Positions 16,056 to 16,338 of a DNA stretch of 16,338 bases are shown one piece after another; within the stretch, counting starts at the first letter, position 1, and every line of letters starts with the position of its first letter. The notes under the pieces are model-generated. The model was given only the letters and a program-made list of their open reading frames with translations. It was not told where the DNA came from and ran no database searches. The stretch is from GCA-002713455 sp964428745 (GTDB taxonomy: Bacteria; Fidelibacterota; Marinisomatia; Marinisomatales; TCS55), in NCBI GenBank assembly GCA_964428745.1, contig CAYRYZ010000033.1, positions 1 through 16,338 on the forward strand. Direction: 5' to 3'. Position numbers and translations under genes: made by a program.

Positions 16056-16071
16056 TGTGTTACTAATCACA
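16056..16071. promoter_or_regulatory. CRP-like operator upstream of the cyclase-containing operon
   Basis: The plus strand reads TGTGT-TACTAA-TCACA, matching the TGTGA-N6-TCACA consensus of Crp-type regulators at 9 of 10 positions with the exact 6-base spacing. It lies between the rRNA terminator and the first gene of the run that contains the adenylate cyclase, the place expected for the operon's control region. If the TAAAAT at 16043-16048 is the -10 element, the site would cover the -35 region and act as a repressor site; with another promoter it could activate. The regulator gene itself is not in the window. Confidence 0.5.
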
Positions 16072-16082
16072 TCAATATAAAC

Positions 16083-16114
16083 AAAAAGCCTTTAACAAAA
16101 CGCTAAAGGCTTTT
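16083..16114 (-). terminator. Intrinsic terminator of the rRNA operon
   Basis: Reading the minus strand, an 11-bp perfect stem (AAAAGCCTTTA at 16114-16104 pairing with TAAAGGCTTTT at 16094-16084) encloses a 9-base loop and is followed by TTGTTTATAT. This is a textbook rho-independent terminator, starting about 10 bases after the 5S rRNA. It separates rRNA transcription from the signalling genes downstream. Confidence 0.9.
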
Positions 16115-16123
16115 ATTAATGTT

Positions 16124-16240
16124 CCCGGCAACTACCTACTCTCCCACGCTAGTCTCCCGCGCAGTACCATCGGCGCAACAGGGCTTAACTTCCGAGTTCG
16201 AGATGGGATCGGGTGTAACTCCTGCGCTATTGTCACCGGA
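16124..16240 (-). rRNA. rrf: 5S ribosomal RNA
   Basis: About 117 nt on the minus strand match 5S rRNA. Conserved segments include CCCATCTCGAACTCGGAAGTTAA, CGCCGATGGTACTGCG and GGGAGAGTAGG. The ends were set from the terminal helix: CCGGTGAC at the 5' end pairs with GTTGCCGG at the 3' end, plus one or two flanking bases each, so the true ends may shift by a base or two. It follows the 23S rRNA after about 45 bases. Confidence 0.96.
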
Positions 16241-16267
16241 GAAATTTCAGGGAATTGATGCAGATCT

Positions 16268-16289
16268 TCAATCGATCAAAAACGATTGA
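16268..16289 (-). other. Hairpin in the 23S-5S spacer
   Basis: TCAATCG (16268-16274) and CGATTGA (16283-16289) form a 7-bp inverted repeat with an 8-base loop, between the 23S 3' end and the 5S gene. It may be a processing signal for the rRNA precursor, or one strand of it may pair with the 5' flank of 23S, which lies outside the window. There is no tRNA in this spacer. Confidence 0.4.
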
Positions 16290-16338
16290 TAAAGCCTTTC
16301 GGCCAATTAGTACCACTCAGCTGAATACATTACTGTAC
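16286..16338 (-). rRNA. rrl: 23S ribosomal RNA, 3' end (partial)
   Basis: The minus strand here reads GTACAGTAATG, then CAGCTGAGTGGTACTAATTG and GGCCGAAAGGCTT. This corresponds to the extreme 3' end of 23S rRNA (in E. coli, GCTAACCGGTACTAATGAACCGTGAGGCTT). The gene runs off the window's right edge. The mature 3' end is placed at about 16286 by alignment to E. coli from memory and could be off by several bases; it may overlap the spacer hairpin. Confidence 0.88.

Noticed and set aside
16005..16070. Longer form of the first signalling gene starting at GTG 16068-16070
   Set aside because: It would place 22 residues with several cysteines before the signal peptide and would put the start codon inside the CRP-like palindrome.
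1..16338. CRISPR arrays, insertion sequences, tRNA genes and prophage parts
   Set aside because: I saw no regularly spaced repeats, transposase or integrase genes, cloverleaf sequences or terminal inverted repeats in the window.

Overview
The window is AT-rich (about one third G+C by eye) bacterial chromosome. Every convincing gene lies on the minus strand, so transcription runs from high to low coordinates. The organism looks like a member of the Bacteroidetes/FCB side of the tree, possibly a marine lineage such as Ca. Marinimicrobia (SAR406). The grounds are a PorX-type response regulator fused to a PglZ domain (typical of type IX secretion bacteria), a surface lipoprotein, a large C-terminal-Phe outer-membrane protein, and AT-rich compact operons. 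The phylum is an inference and needs a 23S/5S or protein tree.

Layout in order of transcription. At 16338-16286 is the 3' end of a 23S rRNA. It is followed by a roughly 45-nt spacer with a hairpin, a 5S rRNA (16240-16124) and a strong intrinsic terminator (16114-16083). A short gap follows with a CRP-like palindrome (16071-16056). Next comes a tight run of envelope and signalling genes: a secreted protein with a fibronectin-like domain (16004-14799), a secreted FecR-domain protein (14795-14124), a 903-aa predicted outer-membrane beta-barrel with an Ig-like N-terminus (14115-11404), a CHASE2 class III adenylate cyclase (11401-8783) and a PorX-like response regulator with a PglZ phosphodiesterase/phosphatase domain (8735-7179).

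The run then continues, mostly with overlaps or gaps of a few bases, into housekeeping genes: tsaE, tsaB, rimI, accD, surE and guaA. A 105-bp gap holding a second, weaker CRP-like palindrome separates guaA from glmS. After glmS come a small cysteine-rich lipoprotein gene and the first six codons of another gene that leaves the window at base 1.

How the genes may work together. The first five genes look like an envelope-to-cytoplasm signalling unit. Secreted and outer-membrane proteins would face the cell surface, FecR and CHASE2 would act in the periplasm, and the cyclase would make cAMP in the cytoplasm. The neighbouring RR-PglZ protein belongs to a family that controls protein secretion and is reported to hydrolyse signalling oligonucleotides. 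CRP-like palindromes before this unit and before glmS suggest that the cAMP could feed back on the unit and act on amino-sugar synthesis. This is the main candidate for an undescribed system here. The domain calls are firm; the wiring is inference.
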